A stretch of 64,000 nucleotides of DNA, taken from NCBI GenBank assembly GCA_964514285.1, contig CAZEQC010000005.1, forward strand, positions 1 through 64,000, written 5' to 3'. Position 1 is the first letter of the stretch, and every line of letters begins with the position of its first letter. The notes below the pieces were generated by a model. The model was given only the letters and a program-made list of their open reading frames with translations. It made no database searches and had not been told where the DNA came from. Source of the stretch: SKLM01 sp964514285 (GTDB taxonomy: Bacteria > Chloroflexota > Anaerolineae > B4-G1). This document shows positions 32,676-42,500 of the stretch, one piece after another. A program made the position numbers and the translations under genes.

Positions 32676-34814
32676 CTACCGTCGGCTACGTCCTCCACCG
32701 GGCCTGTCGGCGGCACGAGCTTCCTCCGGGGTCCATCCCTCGAGGACGGCCTGGCGGGAGAGGCGGATCTTTCCCTCACGATCGATGTTGGTCACCATCA
32801 CCATGATCTCGTCTCCAACTTGGACCACGTCCTCAACGTTGTCGACGTACTCGTTGGAGAGCTGGGAGATGTGAACCATCCCATCGGTGTTGGGCAGGAT
32901 CTCGACAAAGGCACCGAAGTTCGTGGTTCGAGCCACGCGACCAGTGTAGATCTGGCCCACCTCCGGCTCCTCGGTCAGCGCCTCGATCATCGCTTGTGCC
33001 TTCTCGGCACATGGGCCACTGGTGGCGGCGACGTAGATGGTGCCGTCGTCCTCGATGTCGACGCTGACGTCACATTCCTCCTCGATTGAGCGTACCGTCT
33101 CGCCGCCCGAGCCGATCACGGCGCCCAGCTTGTCCTGAGGAACGTGCATAATGGTCATCCGCGGCGCGTAGGGCGAGAAGCTCTCGCGCGGCTCTGAGAT
33201 GGCCTCAGACATCACGTCCAGAATCTGCAGTCGGGCCTGGCGGGCCTGCTCCAGCGCCTCGTCCAGGAGCTCGTACGATATGCCGCCGAGCTTGATGTCC
33301 ATCTGCAGCGCTGTGACGCCATCGCGGGTCCCGGCAACCTTGAAGTCCATGTCGCCGATGTGATCCTCTAGCCCCTGAATGTCGGTGAGGACCTGGTAGC
33401 GGTCGCCATCCTTCATCATACCCATGGCGATGCCCGCTACCGGCGCCTTGATGGGCACACCGGCGTCCATCAGAGACAGGGTGCTGCCGCAGATGCTGGC
33501 CTGCGACGTCGAGCCATTGGAGCTGAGCACGTCACTCACCACACGGATCGTATAGGCGAAATCATCCTCGTCGGGCAGTACAGGGCGCAGCGCGTGCTCG
33601 CCCAGGACGCCGTGGCCGATCTCGCGGCGTTTGGGCCCGCGCAGCGGCCACGTCTCGCCGGTGGAGAAGGGCGGGAAGTTGTAGTGGTGCATATAGCGCT
33701 TCTTCTCCCGAGGGGAGAGATCGTCGATGATCTGCTCCTCCCGCGGGGTACCCAGCGTGGCAACCGATAGAACCTGGGTCTCGCCACGGGTGAACAGCCC
33801 GGATCCGTGAGCTCGGGGCAACAGCCCCACCTCGGCCGAGAGCGAACGAATCTCATCGGATTGTCGACCGTCCGCGCGCCAGTTGTCGTAGATCGTCCGG
33901 CCTCGGATGATCTCGCGCGCGATCTCGTCCATGGCCTCTTTCACCACGTTGTCATCCCAAGTCTCTCCGAAACGTTCCACCATCTCGTTCTGGAGCGCCC
34001 GGACGCGGTTGTCACGGTCATCTTTGTCTTCGGCTTCGTAGAAGGCGTTTGCGATGCGATCGCTCGCCTCGTGCCGCATCGTGTCGACCAGCTCCTCCGG
34101 AACCACACCGTGAAGCGTATAGGATCGCTTCGGCTTCCCCACCGCTTCTCGCATCTTACGTTGGGTGTTAATGGTGTCCTGGATGGCTTCGTGGCCGGAG
34201 CGAAGGGCCTCTACCAGCACGCCCTCGCTGACCTCTTCAGCGCTTGCCTCGACCATCATCAGGGCGTCGCTGCTGCCGGCCAGCTTCAGATCGAGCGCGC
34301 TTTCCTCCATTTGTGTCAGCGTTGGGTTAATGACGAGGTCCCCGTCGATGTAACCAATGCGAGCAGCTCCGATCGGGCCGTCGAAGGGGACGTCCGAGAT
34401 GGTCAGAGCTGCCGACGCTCCAATGATGGATAGGATATCCGCTTGGTGCTCTTCATCTTGTGATAGGGGCGTGATGATGACCTGTACGTCATTGCGCATC
34501 TTCTTGGGGAAGAGCGGGCGAAGCGGCCGGTCAGTCAGCCGCGCGATCAACGTGGCCGACTCCGGTGGTCGTCCCTCACGGCGAAAGAAGGATCCGGGGA
34601 TGCGCCCAGCGGCGTAGAGCCGCTCCTCGAAGTCGACGGTGAGCGGGAAGAAGCTGATCCCCTCGCGAACGTCTCGCGACATCGTTGCTGTGACCAGCAA
34701 CTTGGTGTCGCCAGACTGTATGGTTAGTGCACCGCCTGCCTGTGGAGCGAGCTTCCCCGTCTCAAACGTAAGGGTCTGCTCTCCCAGTGTTGCGGTGAAC
34801 AAATGACTATTCAC
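32676..34814 (-). CDS. pnp: Polyribonucleotide nucleotidyltransferase (PNPase)
   Basis: PNPase degrades RNA from the 3' end using phosphate, as a trimer in the degradosome. The 712-residue length is standard. The first RNase PH domain begins with FETGKLAPQAGGALTIQSGD and has FFRREGRPPESATLIARLTDRPLRPLFP; the second has GSGLFTRGETQVLSVATLG. The KH domain shows GAVIGSGGETVRSIEEEC and the S1 domain begins GQIYTGRVARTTNFGAFVEI. It starts at a GTG seven bases after GGAGG. A long imperfect stem-loop lies in its leader (34837-34923). Confidence 0.97.
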   Translation of the reverse strand: MNSHLFTATLGEQTLTFETGKLAPQAGGALTIQSGDTKLLVTATMSRDVREGISFFPLTVDFEERLYAAGRIPGSFFRREGRPPESATLIARLTDRPLRPLFPKKMRNDVQVIITPLSQDEEHQADILSIIGASAALTISDVPFDGPIGAARIGYIDGDLVINPTLTQMEESALDLKLAGSSDALMMVEASAEEVSEGVLVEALRSGHEAIQDTINTQRKMREAVGKPKRSYTLHGVVPEELVDTMRHEASDRIANAFYEAEDKDDRDNRVRALQNEMVERFGETWDDNVVKEAMDEIAREIIRGRTIYDNWRADGRQSDEIRSLSAEVGLLPRAHGSGLFTRGETQVLSVATLGTPREEQIIDDLSPREKKRYMHHYNFPPFSTGETWPLRGPKRREIGHGVLGEHALRPVLPDEDDFAYTIRVVSDVLSSNGSTSQASICGSTLSLMDAGVPIKAPVAGIAMGMMKDGDRYQVLTDIQGLEDHIGDMDFKVAGTRDGVTALQMDIKLGGISYELLDEALEQARQARLQILDVMSEAISEPRESFSPYAPRMTIMHVPQDKLGAVIGSGGETVRSIEEECDVSVDIEDDGTIYVAATSGPCAEKAQAMIEALTEEPEVGQIYTGRVARTTNFGAFVEILPNTDGMVHISQLSNEYVDNVEDVVQVGDEIMVMVTNIDREGKIRLSRQAVLEGWTPEEARAADRPGGGRSRR

Positions 34815-34836
34815 TTTGTACCTCCATGTCTACGAC

Positions 34837-34923
34837 CGAACACAGAGATACAGGGACTGGGGGGTGCGTCGTAGTCCAACCCCAAAGCTACGCGTCACCC
34901 CCCAATTCCTGGCCCTGTGTTCG
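34837..34923 (-). promoter_or_regulatory. Long stem-loop in the pnp leader (possible RNase processing site)
   Basis: Arms at 34837-34874 and 34888-34923 pair imperfectly over about 35 bases (for example ACACAG with CTGTGT, GGGGGGTG with CACCCCCC, CGTAG with CTACG). It sits 23 bases upstream of pnp. In enteric bacteria a comparable pnp leader stem is cut by RNase III and lets PNPase repress itself; the analogy is inference. Confidence 0.6.
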
Positions 34924-34942
34924 ATCTCAATTGTCATACGAC

Positions 34943-34985
34943 CAAACGAGCAGCTGCCTGAACCAGGTTCAGAACCACTCGTTTG
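34943..34985 (-). terminator. Nested stem-loop downstream of rpsO
   Basis: Outer arms CAAACGAG (34943-34950) and CTCGTTTG (34978-34985) enclose a second hairpin with arms CTGAAC / GTTCAG (34958-34972). There is no U tract, so it may act as a processing or stability element between rpsO and pnp rather than a full terminator. Confidence 0.5.
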
Positions 34986-35015
34986 ACTCACGTTTTGTTA
35001 CTCAGGTAAGGTCGT

Positions 35016-35285
35016 CTAGCGACGCAATTCTAGTCGCTTGATGATCTCCTTATAGCGATCAGGTGCTTTGCGACTGAGGTAGTTGAGATGTCGCCGCCGC
35101 TGGCCCACCATTTTGATCAACCCTCGGCGGGAGTGTTCGTCGTGCTTGTGTTCCTTCAAATGGTCCGTCAACTGGCTGATACGGGTTGTTAGCAACGCGA
35201 CCTGAACCTCTGGGGAGCCCGTGTCGTTCTCTGTACGACCGTACTCCTCAATGATCGCTTGTTTTTCGCTCTTGCTTAGCGACAC
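35016..35285 (-). CDS. rpsO: Ribosomal protein S15
   Basis: S15 binds 16S rRNA in the small-subunit platform. The 89-residue protein contains NDTGSPEVQVALLTTRISQL, HLKEHKHDEHSRRGL and MVGQRRRHLNYL, and ends IIKRLELRR, all canonical. Of two adjacent GTG codons (35288, 35285) I chose the second: it is better spaced from AAGGAGG and gives the usual N-terminus MSLS. A good promoter sits at 35326-35354. rpsO-pnp is the common bacterial order. Confidence 0.97.
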   Translation of the reverse strand: MSLSKSEKQAIIEEYGRTENDTGSPEVQVALLTTRISQLTDHLKEHKHDEHSRRGLIKMVGQRRRHLNYLSRKAPDRYKEIIKRLELRR

Positions 35286-35325
35286 CACGTCCTCCTTAGA
35301 CTAGCTTTACCCAAAAGACGACATG

Positions 35326-35354
35326 ATTCTACCACGTTTCACCCCTCCGTGCAA
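35326..35354 (-). promoter_or_regulatory. Promoter of rpsO-pnp-lepB
   Basis: On the minus strand: TTGCAC (35349-35354), 17-base spacer, TAGAAT (35326-35331) with an extended TGn (TGG). It lies 40 bases upstream of rpsO. Confidence 0.8.
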
Positions 35355-35386
35355 GCTAGATGGCGGCGACCGATCCTGACAGTGGT

Positions 35387-35415
35387 TTGTAGGGCTGGAT
35401 GAATTGCGGTAGAAT
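35387..35415 (+). promoter_or_regulatory. Promoter of murJ
   Basis: TTGTAG (35387-35392), 17-base spacer, TAGAAT (35410-35415). It is divergent from the rpsO promoter; the two -35 boxes are 32 bases apart. Confidence 0.65.
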
Positions 35416-35490
35416 GGGTCTCTTGTCATGGCAATTCCGGGCTGTCGCGTCGCTTGATGGCCCGCGACGCTGGCACATGGGAGGTAAGGC

Positions 35491-37056
35491 TTGACAAAGG
35501 TGGACAAGGCATCGTCGCGCCAAAGCATCAAGGTGGCCCAGGCGGCGGGCATCATCGCCGTGGGCAACGTGGTCAGCCGCGTGTTGGGCCTGGTGCGCGA
35601 GATCGTCAAGGCCGACCTGTTTGGCGCGGGCGGCAACGTCAGCGCTCTGGACACGGCGATGGCGCTGCCCAAGATCATCTACGCTCTGGTGATTGGGGGC
35701 ATGATCAACTCCGCCTTGATTCCCGTCTTCTCCGACTACTCCATACCGGAACGACGCGACGAGCTTTGGCACCTGCTCAGCCTGTTGCTGGTGGCGGTCA
35801 CCATCGTGGTCAGTGGTTTCGTCGTCGTAGGAGAGCTCCTGACGCCCCAGCTGGTCAGTCTCTCGGCGGGCGGCCTTCCTCTGGCCGATCAGCAGCTGGC
35901 GGTTCGCTTGCTGCGCGTGATGCTGCCCGGCGTGCTTTTCTTGAGCCTGGCCGGCATCCTTTCCGGCGCGCTCTATGCCCTGAGGCGCTTCACCCTCCCT
36001 GCTTTCACCGCCGTCGTCTTCAACGCGGCCATGGTCGTCCTGGCCGTCACCTTTGGCGAACGGTGGGGCGTATACAGCATGGCTGTGGGGCTGGTGCTCG
36101 GCTCCTTCCTGCAGGTGGTCCTACAGTTGCCGGGTTTGCGGGATGCCCGTCTTCACGTCGGGCTGGGCCTTCATCATCCGGCGTTTCGCCGCATCGGGCG
36201 TCTCTATCTGCCCATCCTGGCCGGGCTGGCGGTGGACAAACTGGCGGAGCTGCTCAGCTATCGACTGGCGTCTCACACCGGCCCGGCGTCGCCATCCTGG
36301 ATGACGTACTCCGCCACCATCATTCAATTCCCCCTTGGCCTGGTCGGCACGGCTATATCCATTGCTATTCTGCCTACCCTCTCTCGGCAGACCAACAAGG
36401 GGCAGCCGGAGCAGTTCAAGTCGACACTGGCTCAGGGCCTGCGGCTGGTCCTGGCTCTGACGGTGCCGGCGACGGTCGGCCTCTGGGTTCTATCGGTGCC
36501 CATCGTCAAGCTGGTCTTCGAGCACGGCGATTTCACCGCCGTGGATACCCTGGCGACAGTGGACGCGCTTCGCTTCCATCTCCTGGGACTCGTCTTCGCC
36601 GCGGTCGACCAGCCGCTCATTTTCTCCTTCTATGCCTGTCAGGATACCTGGACCCCCGCGCTGGTGGGGGTCATAACGGTGCTTCTCTACCTCGTCGCAG
36701 CTCTGGCTCCGACGCTGTTTGCCCCGCTGACGCTGAATGGCCTGATTCTTGCCAATTCGCTCAAGTGGGCCGCCCACGCCCTGTTGATGTTGTTCCTGCT
36801 GCGACGGAGGATGGGCGGTCTGGCTGGAGAGGGGCTCTGGCGGACCTTATTCACGGCTTTGCCGCTGTCTGCGGTGATGGGGCTGGCGGTTCATCTGGTC
36901 GTCATAGGGGTATCGCGGATTGCGCCAGCGGGCACGATGGGGGAGATCCTCATCGTGGGGGCCTCCGGGTTGGTCGGGATCGGGGTCTATGGATCTTTGG
37001 CCCTCCTGATCGATATGGAGGAGGTTCAACTGCTGCGCCGCATTGTCTTGGGCTGA
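35491..37056 (+). CDS. murJ: Lipid II flippase MurJ
   Basis: MurJ moves lipid II across the membrane for peptidoglycan synthesis. The 521-residue protein has about 14 transmembrane helices and opens with the family signature AGIIAVGNVVSRVLGLVREIV, followed by FGAGGNVSALDTAMALPKIIYALVIGG in the first periplasmic turn. Further on are YLPILAGLAVDKLAELLSYRL and GTAISIAILPTLSR. The TTG start at 35491 is supported by GGGAGG six bases before it. The gene is followed by a leader region for the aminotransferase. Its presence fits a peptidoglycan-type wall. Confidence 0.93.
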   Translation: MTKVDKASSRQSIKVAQAAGIIAVGNVVSRVLGLVREIVKADLFGAGGNVSALDTAMALPKIIYALVIGGMINSALIPVFSDYSIPERRDELWHLLSLLLVAVTIVVSGFVVVGELLTPQLVSLSAGGLPLADQQLAVRLLRVMLPGVLFLSLAGILSGALYALRRFTLPAFTAVVFNAAMVVLAVTFGERWGVYSMAVGLVLGSFLQVVLQLPGLRDARLHVGLGLHHPAFRRIGRLYLPILAGLAVDKLAELLSYRLASHTGPASPSWMTYSATIIQFPLGLVGTAISIAILPTLSRQTNKGQPEQFKSTLAQGLRLVLALTVPATVGLWVLSVPIVKLVFEHGDFTAVDTLATVDALRFHLLGLVFAAVDQPLIFSFYACQDTWTPALVGVITVLLYLVAALAPTLFAPLTLNGLILANSLKWAAHALLMLFLLRRRMGGLAGEGLWRTLFTALPLSAVMGLAVHLVVIGVSRIAPAGTMGEILIVGASGLVGIGVYGSLALLIDMEEVQLLRRIVLG

Positions 37057-37164
37057 CTGTTCGTCTCTTTGGATCCTTTGGCCCGTTCTCCTGGTGTGGC
37101 TCCCGCCGGGTGTCTGGAGACGGTCGAGGAAGAGGTAGAAAAGCGGACGGCACCACTATGGCAT

Positions 37165-37193
37165 TTGACCCCCTGTTCATCTGGTGCTACAAT
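37165..37193 (+). promoter_or_regulatory. Strong promoter upstream of the aminotransferase leader
   Basis: TTGACC (37165-37170), 17-base spacer, TACAAT (37188-37193) with an extended TGn (TGC). Transcription should start near 37200, leaving about 370 bases before the aminotransferase ATG. Confidence 0.85.
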
Positions 37194-37199
37194 TGACTC

Positions 37200-37440
37200 G
37201 ATCATGAGGCTGAATGCGTCCCTAGCTGGCAGCCATCTTCACCCTGGATTTCGACATCACCTTGAGCATCCTCAACGGTCGATTGGAAGGGGAAACTCGT
37301 CTATGCCAACTGGCTGGCACGACGTCGAGATCCGGCTGTTTCTGGTCGAACGGAGGTCTCGTGATTAGGAGAGCGCTTGCAGGTGGCGTCACGATGGCAT
37401 GGGCCCATATCGAGCATACCTCGAGTGGGCCTTTTTCTTT
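37200..37440 (+). promoter_or_regulatory. Candidate attenuator leader or small RNA upstream of the aminotransferase
   Basis: The 514-base gap after murJ (37057-37570) has no gene I can support. Its promoter would make an RNA from about 37200 that meets an intrinsic terminator at 37402-37440. Upstream of the terminator, CGTGA near 37360 can pair with TCACG near 37390, and GCTGGCA and TGCCAACTGGC-type short complementary elements occur around 37220-37315. I recognise no known riboswitch family. Either the terminator controls the downstream gene, or this is a free-standing small RNA of about 240 bases. Confidence 0.5.
37402..37440 (+). terminator. Intrinsic terminator inside the aminotransferase leader
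   Basis: GGCCCA (37402-37407) pairs with TGGGCC (37426-37431), and TCGAG with CTCGA inside it. The stem is followed directly by TTTTTCTTT. It lies 130 bases before the aminotransferase start, so it must be read through for that gene to be expressed from the promoter at 37165. Confidence 0.85.
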
Positions 37441-37570
37441 GCCTCCGGAGTCTGGGCAGGATCTCTCGATAGGCTTCGGTGACGGTGGCGCCATGGAGGT
37501 CCTTCGCCGGGTGCGCAGCGTACGCGGCGACAGGATTTTCGGTTTCTAGACTACTCAATGGAGGTAGATG

Positions 37571-38818
37571 ATGGACCTGAATGTTGACTTGGATCGCGAC
37601 ATACCGGTTTTGGACTGGGAGCCTTACCTGGCCTCGCGTACGGAGGGCATGAAAAGCTCCGCTATCCGTGAGCTTCTCAAGCTGACGCAGAAGCCGGATA
37701 TCATCTCCTTCGCCGGGGGGCTGCCTGCTCCAGACTTCTTTCCTCTCCGAGAGGTCGAGGAGGCTTGTCGCTACATCGTCGAGGAAGACGGCGCTCAGGC
37801 CTTGCAGTACAGCGCGACGGAGGGTTATCCTCCTCTCAAGGAGTACCTGTCCAATTCGATGCACAGATATGGGGTTCCAGCCACGCAGAAGAACGTCCTG
37901 TTGACCAACGGCTCTCAGCAGGCGTTGGATCTGATTGGGAAGATATTCCTCGATCCGGGCGACTATGTGATTACCGGGCGCCCCACGTATCTGGGTGCCA
38001 TTCAGGCTTGGAATGCGTACCAGGCCCGCTATCATACCGTGAGACTTGATGACGATGGGATGGTCGTGGAAGAGATCGAGCACGCCTACGAGAAAGCCGT
38101 CGCCGATTCTGGCAGGCCTCCAAGCTTCATCTACGTGTTGCCCAATTTCCACAACCCGGCGGGCACGACGCTTTCCCAGGAACGTCGTGAACAGCTGGCT
38201 GAGGTCGCCACACGACTGGATCTGCCGGTGGTCGAGGATGATCCCTATGGTCAGCTGCGATACGAGGGTGAGGATCTTCCTCCGATCTGCACGTGCATTC
38301 CTGAGCGCACCATCTATCTGGGGACGTTCTCCAAGACGTTGGCCCCTGGTCTGCGGCTTGGTTGGATCGTCTGTCCAGAGGTGTTGATGAATCGGTTTGT
38401 CCAGGCCAAACAGGGGGCCGATCTACATACGGGGACGTTCAACCAGTACGTGGCCAATGACATTTGTCAGCGCGGTTTTCTGAGGCAGCACGTTAAGAAG
38501 CTGCGTGGGGTCTACAGGGAGCGTCGCGATACGATGCTCGATGCCTTGGTTGAATTCTGGCCTGACGCGTGCAGCTGGACGCATCCTGAGGGAGGGCTGT
38601 TCCTCTGGGCTCAGGTGCCGAAGGGGATCGACACAACGGAGTTTCTCAAGCAGGCCCTGGAGGAGAACGTGGCGTACGTTCCCGGCGTCAACTTCTATCC
38701 CAATGAGGATGGTGGTTTCAACGCGATGCGGCTGAACTTCTCTTATTCCGCGCCCGATACGATCGTGGAGGGCATCCGGCGCCTGGGGGTGGCGCTGAAG
38801 AAAGCTCTGGTCACCTGA
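37571..38818 (+). CDS. PLP-dependent aminotransferase, class I/II (LysN / 2-aminoadipate type)
   Basis: The 415-residue enzyme is a fold-type I aminotransferase similar to LysN and other aromatic or 2-aminoadipate aminotransferases. It begins with EPYLASRTEGMKSSAIRELL and ISFAGGLPAPDFFPL, contains GSQQALDLIGKIF, NFHNPAGTTLSQERR, VEDDPYGQLRYEG and the PLP-binding Lys in GTFSKTLAPGLRLGW, and ends with NAMRLNFSYS holding the substrate Arg. The exact amino donor is not known. ATG 37571 is better spaced from GGAGG than the adjacent ATG 37568. Expression may be controlled by the terminator in its leader. Confidence 0.92.
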   Translation: MDLNVDLDRDIPVLDWEPYLASRTEGMKSSAIRELLKLTQKPDIISFAGGLPAPDFFPLREVEEACRYIVEEDGAQALQYSATEGYPPLKEYLSNSMHRYGVPATQKNVLLTNGSQQALDLIGKIFLDPGDYVITGRPTYLGAIQAWNAYQARYHTVRLDDDGMVVEEIEHAYEKAVADSGRPPSFIYVLPNFHNPAGTTLSQERREQLAEVATRLDLPVVEDDPYGQLRYEGEDLPPICTCIPERTIYLGTFSKTLAPGLRLGWIVCPEVLMNRFVQAKQGADLHTGTFNQYVANDICQRGFLRQHVKKLRGVYRERRDTMLDALVEFWPDACSWTHPEGGLFLWAQVPKGIDTTEFLKQALEENVAYVPGVNFYPNEDGGFNAMRLNFSYSAPDTIVEGIRRLGVALKKALVT

Positions 38819-38839
38819 TCGAGGGAGCGGGTTAGACTG

Positions 38840-38881
38840 CAGGGGCAGGAGGCCTTGGAATCGTGGTTTCCTGCTCCTGTT
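38840..38881. terminator. Stem-loop between converging aminotransferase and DNPH1-like genes
   Basis: Imperfect arms CAGGGGCAGGA (38840-38850) and TCCTGCTCCTG (38869-38879), followed by TTTC. It lies between two convergent genes, partly overlapping the end region of the downstream one. Confidence 0.6.
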
Positions 38882-39313
38882 TCAGGTCGAGCTGTCTCTC
38901 TGCCCGGTATGCTCTCGAAAGAAGGTTTCCAGGATCGCCTCGACCTGACGGGGTTGCTGGTAGGTCTCACAGTGGATCGAGGAGTTGCCGGCGAGAAGGG
39001 CTGAGAGGCGGCGCGCAGCTTGAGGGCGATGGAGACAGAGAATGGGTTTCCCCAGCGTTTCTGCTCGAGCGATCTCGTAACCCACCCCGTGGCTGGGCAC
39101 TGTGACCTCGGCGACGACCACGTCCGCCTCCGTGAGCCATCTCATATCGCGCTCGTAGATCACCCTATCGGAGAGAGGGTCTTCTTTGAGATCGGGTTTC
39201 CCAACGTGCTCGGTCAAGATCTCTCCGTATCTATTCATCAGGTCAATGATCTGAGCGTAGACTGGTGCATCTTCTCGTCCCCCGCGGATTGATCCGGCGA
39301 AATAGATCTTCAT
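38882..39313 (-). CDS. DNPH1/Rcl-like nucleoside 2-deoxyribosyltransferase-superfamily protein
   Basis: The 143-residue protein resembles DNPH1 (Rcl), which hydrolyses the N-glycosidic bond of 2'-deoxynucleoside 5'-monophosphates. The opening KIYFAGSIRGGREDAPVY is the family phosphate-binding loop, YERDMRWLTEADVVVAEVT supplies the conserved Asp and Glu, and PSHGVGYEIARAETLGKP continues the Rossmann-like fold. A related bacterial group transfers deoxyribose between bases; that cannot be excluded. An upstream GAGG precedes the ATG. Confidence 0.9.
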   Translation of the reverse strand: MKIYFAGSIRGGREDAPVYAQIIDLMNRYGEILTEHVGKPDLKEDPLSDRVIYERDMRWLTEADVVVAEVTVPSHGVGYEIARAETLGKPILCLHRPQAARRLSALLAGNSSIHCETYQQPRQVEAILETFFREHTGQRDSST

Positions 39314-39428
39314 CGAGGTCTCCTCTTGGTGTGTAACTGGCGGATACCGATTGTGAGGATAGTACAGTGATGCCCCTCCATCGTCAAGAGCGCGCTGGAT
39401 CTGTTCAGGGTCTCAGCTCTGAACGCGC

Positions 39429-39457
39429 TTGCTCTGACTACAGGGTGATAGTATACT
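39429..39457 (+). promoter_or_regulatory. Promoter of the MalT/BTAD regulator
   Basis: TTGCTC (39429-39434), 17-base spacer, TATACT (39452-39457). Predicted start near 39464, about 43 bases upstream of the TTG start. Confidence 0.7.
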
Positions 39458-39506
39458 TGCTGTGATCAGAATAAGACGATCAGAGCCAGCCCTAAAGCAC
39501 TGAGCA

Positions 39507-42500
39507 TTGAGCGACCTAGGTCCTACTCTCATCCGGTCTAAGCTGCAAGTACCAACCCCTTCCGGGCTTCTTCACCGCCCAGGGTTGTGTGACCTTATCG
39601 AACAAGGTCTCGAGCGCAAGCTGACGCTCATCTCTGCCCCGGCCGGATACGGCAAGACCTCCGCTCTGGTCGATTTCGCTCAGCATACGTCCGTTCCCGT
39701 TTGTTGGTACACGGTTGATGAGCGGGATCGAGACGTTGATCTCTTCATCCGCTACATCATCGGCGCTATCCAGGAACAGTTCCCCGATTCCGGTGAGCGC
39801 GCACGGGAAGCAGTGGTATCTCGAGGCAGTAAGCTGTTCCGCGAACCCACTGCCGTCATCGCGGATCTGGTGAATGAGATGCTTGACCTCGGCACCGATT
39901 TCGCCCTGGTGATCGACAACTTCGAGCCGGTAGAAGGGGCGCTCGGCATCCGGGAGTTCATCCATCGGCTGATTGAAGTCCTTCCCTCCAACTGCCATCT
40001 GATGATGGGCAGCCGGGTCTTGCCCAACGTGCCCGTAACGCAGTTGGTTGCCAAGCGTCAGCTTGTCGGCCTCACCGAGCAGCATCTCCGCTTTGGGCCC
40101 GATGAGATCCGCAAACTCCTTCACCGGTCGGGGATTGATGTATCCGAGACGAAGGCGAAAGCTATCGCGACCGGCGCAGAGGGGTGGATCACGGGCGTGT
40201 TGCTGGTCTTAGATTTGCTGCGCGAGGATGCGGAGCCCGCGCTCCTTGACGCTCAAAAGGCAACGTCCCAGACGTACGAGTACCTCGCTCTAGAGGTGCT
40301 GGAGCGACAGCCGCGGGACCTGCGACGGTTCCTGCGCAAATCATCGGTGCTGCGCGAGATGTCGGCACGGCTCTGCCGCGACGTCTTGGGGATAGCTGGG
40401 GCGCGTTTTCTCTTCCCGGAGGTCGAGCGGCGCAATCTGTTCTTGACCCGGTTTGGGGACGAGAGCGGGGCAACCTATCGTTACCATCATCTATTCCGTA
40501 ACTTCCTACAGAGACGGCTGTGCCAGCGAGACGAGGCCCTTTACGTCGACCTCCACCGACGTGCAGGCCTGTGGTTCGAGCGGGAGTATCACGTGGAGGA
40601 GGCGGTCTACCATTACTTGGCTGCTGAGGCCTATCCAGAAGCGACGGAACTGATGGAGCGGGTGGCGATGGAGTGGTTCACCCGAGGCCGTGTTGAGACG
40701 CTGATCGGTTGGGCGGAAGCACTTCCCGACGAGGTCCGAAGCCGGGCTCCTCGGCTCTTTCTTTATCAGAGCCGTGTTCTGACCGACCGTTACGACTATG
40801 AGGGAGCGCGCGAAGCCTTGGATCTTGCAGAGACTGGTTTCAGGTCTCAAGGGGATGCGCTTGTTCTGGCGAAGGTACATATCCAGCGGGCCACGTTGGC
40901 CTTGTTTGAGAGCCGCTTTCGGGATGCCGTTGCAGAAGCTCAGCTGGCTCTTGGGATGCTTCCTCCCACTGCGACGGCAGAGCGCGCTGATGCCAAGCGA
41001 CATATTGGAAAGGCTTACGTTCGACTCGGACGTGTTGATGAGGGCGTTGCCGAGCTGAAGGAAGCTCTCGGGTTGTTCCGGCAAACGGAAGGCCCGTATG
41101 ACGTGCTCAATCTTCTGCAGGATTTGACGCATGCTTACGCATCTCATGGTCATCTCGACGAAGCAGCGGCTTGTCTCGGCGAGGCGCTGCCCCTAGCGCG
41201 ACAGCTAGGTTCAGCAAGTCAGTTGGCCAGTGTGCTCAACAATCTTGGATGGATCCGTGAGGTACGGGGCGACTATCGAGAGTCTCTGAAGCTGTACGAG
41301 GAGGGGGTGGCAGCGGCACAACGCGGGCGCGATCCCCGCAGCCAAGCCAACATCGCCGAGGGGCTAGCTACGCTCTATCGCAACATCGGGGACTATCGAC
41401 AGGCTGAACTCCTTTATGACGTAGCTTGGCGGATCGCGCGTGAGAGCAGGCCGGCCCTGGCCATCCTGATTGTCACTGCGCGGGCTGATATGTACCGTTG
41501 GCAGGGAGATCACGCCCGAGCACTTGCTCTGTTGGAGCAGGCCCACGAGCTAGCTGAAGACCATGCTTTGCATGTGGAGAGGCAGGGGGGCGTGCGTCTG
41601 ACCAAGGGCATTGCCTTGGCCGAAAGCGGAGATTTGGCTGAGGGCATCCAGCTCTTGTCTCGTAGTCTATCCTTCTTTGAGGAGCAGGGGGCGCAACGGG
41701 ACTTGGCCCGTGGGTTCTTTCTACGGGCCAAGGCTTACCTGCTGGGCGGCCAGGAGGGTCAGGCGGTTGAGGACTTGGGCCGCGCGATGGAGTTGGCCCA
41801 GGCCATGGACACTGATCAATTCGCCGTCGTCGAGGGGCAGCACGTCGTTGAGCTCCTCCAACTCGGCGTTGCCGAAGGCATCAGTTTGTGCCGCGGTACC
41901 CTGGAGAGAGTGAAGGAATTGAGCGAGCTCAGGCAGGAGCTGGTGCGAGGAGGCGGAGAGAGAGGGGAGGCGACGGAGGTTCATCTTGAGATCTACGCCC
42001 TCGGCGAGGGGCGAGTGGAGCGCGATGGGCGGCCAGTCTCGTCGTCGGAGTGGCGGGCCGCGATGGCCAGAGAGCTCTTCTTCTACATCCTCCTCAACGG
42101 ACCTGTGGAGCGCGACGTCGTTGGCGCAGTCTTCTGGCCCGATCTACCCACCGATAGGATGACCAGCAACTTCCACAGCACCCTCTATCGTGTGCGTCAG
42201 GCTGTGGGCAGCGACGCTGTGGTGGTGAAGGGTGGCAAGTACACGTTGGGTGTGGACTACTGGTTTGACGTCGAAGCGTTTGAGGCCCTGGTCCAGCGCG
42301 CGCGTCTCCTACCGCCCCGCGACTGGCAGGCGCGGGAGCTTTGGAAGCGAGCTGTGGAGCTTTACCACGGGAGTTTCCTGCCCGAGGTCGATCGGGCTTG
42401 GTGTGTGGCCAAACGAGAGGAGCTCTGCCAGACGTACGTTGAGGCGTTGATTGAATTGGCGCGGTGCTGTGAGGTCCGTGGGGCCTTCGAGGAGGCTATC

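Noticed and set aside
37380..37400. T-box motif in the aminotransferase leader
   Set aside because: AGGTGGCGTCACG resembles the T-box core (GGTGGNACCGCG) only in part, and no specifier hairpin or proper antiterminator placement is visible.
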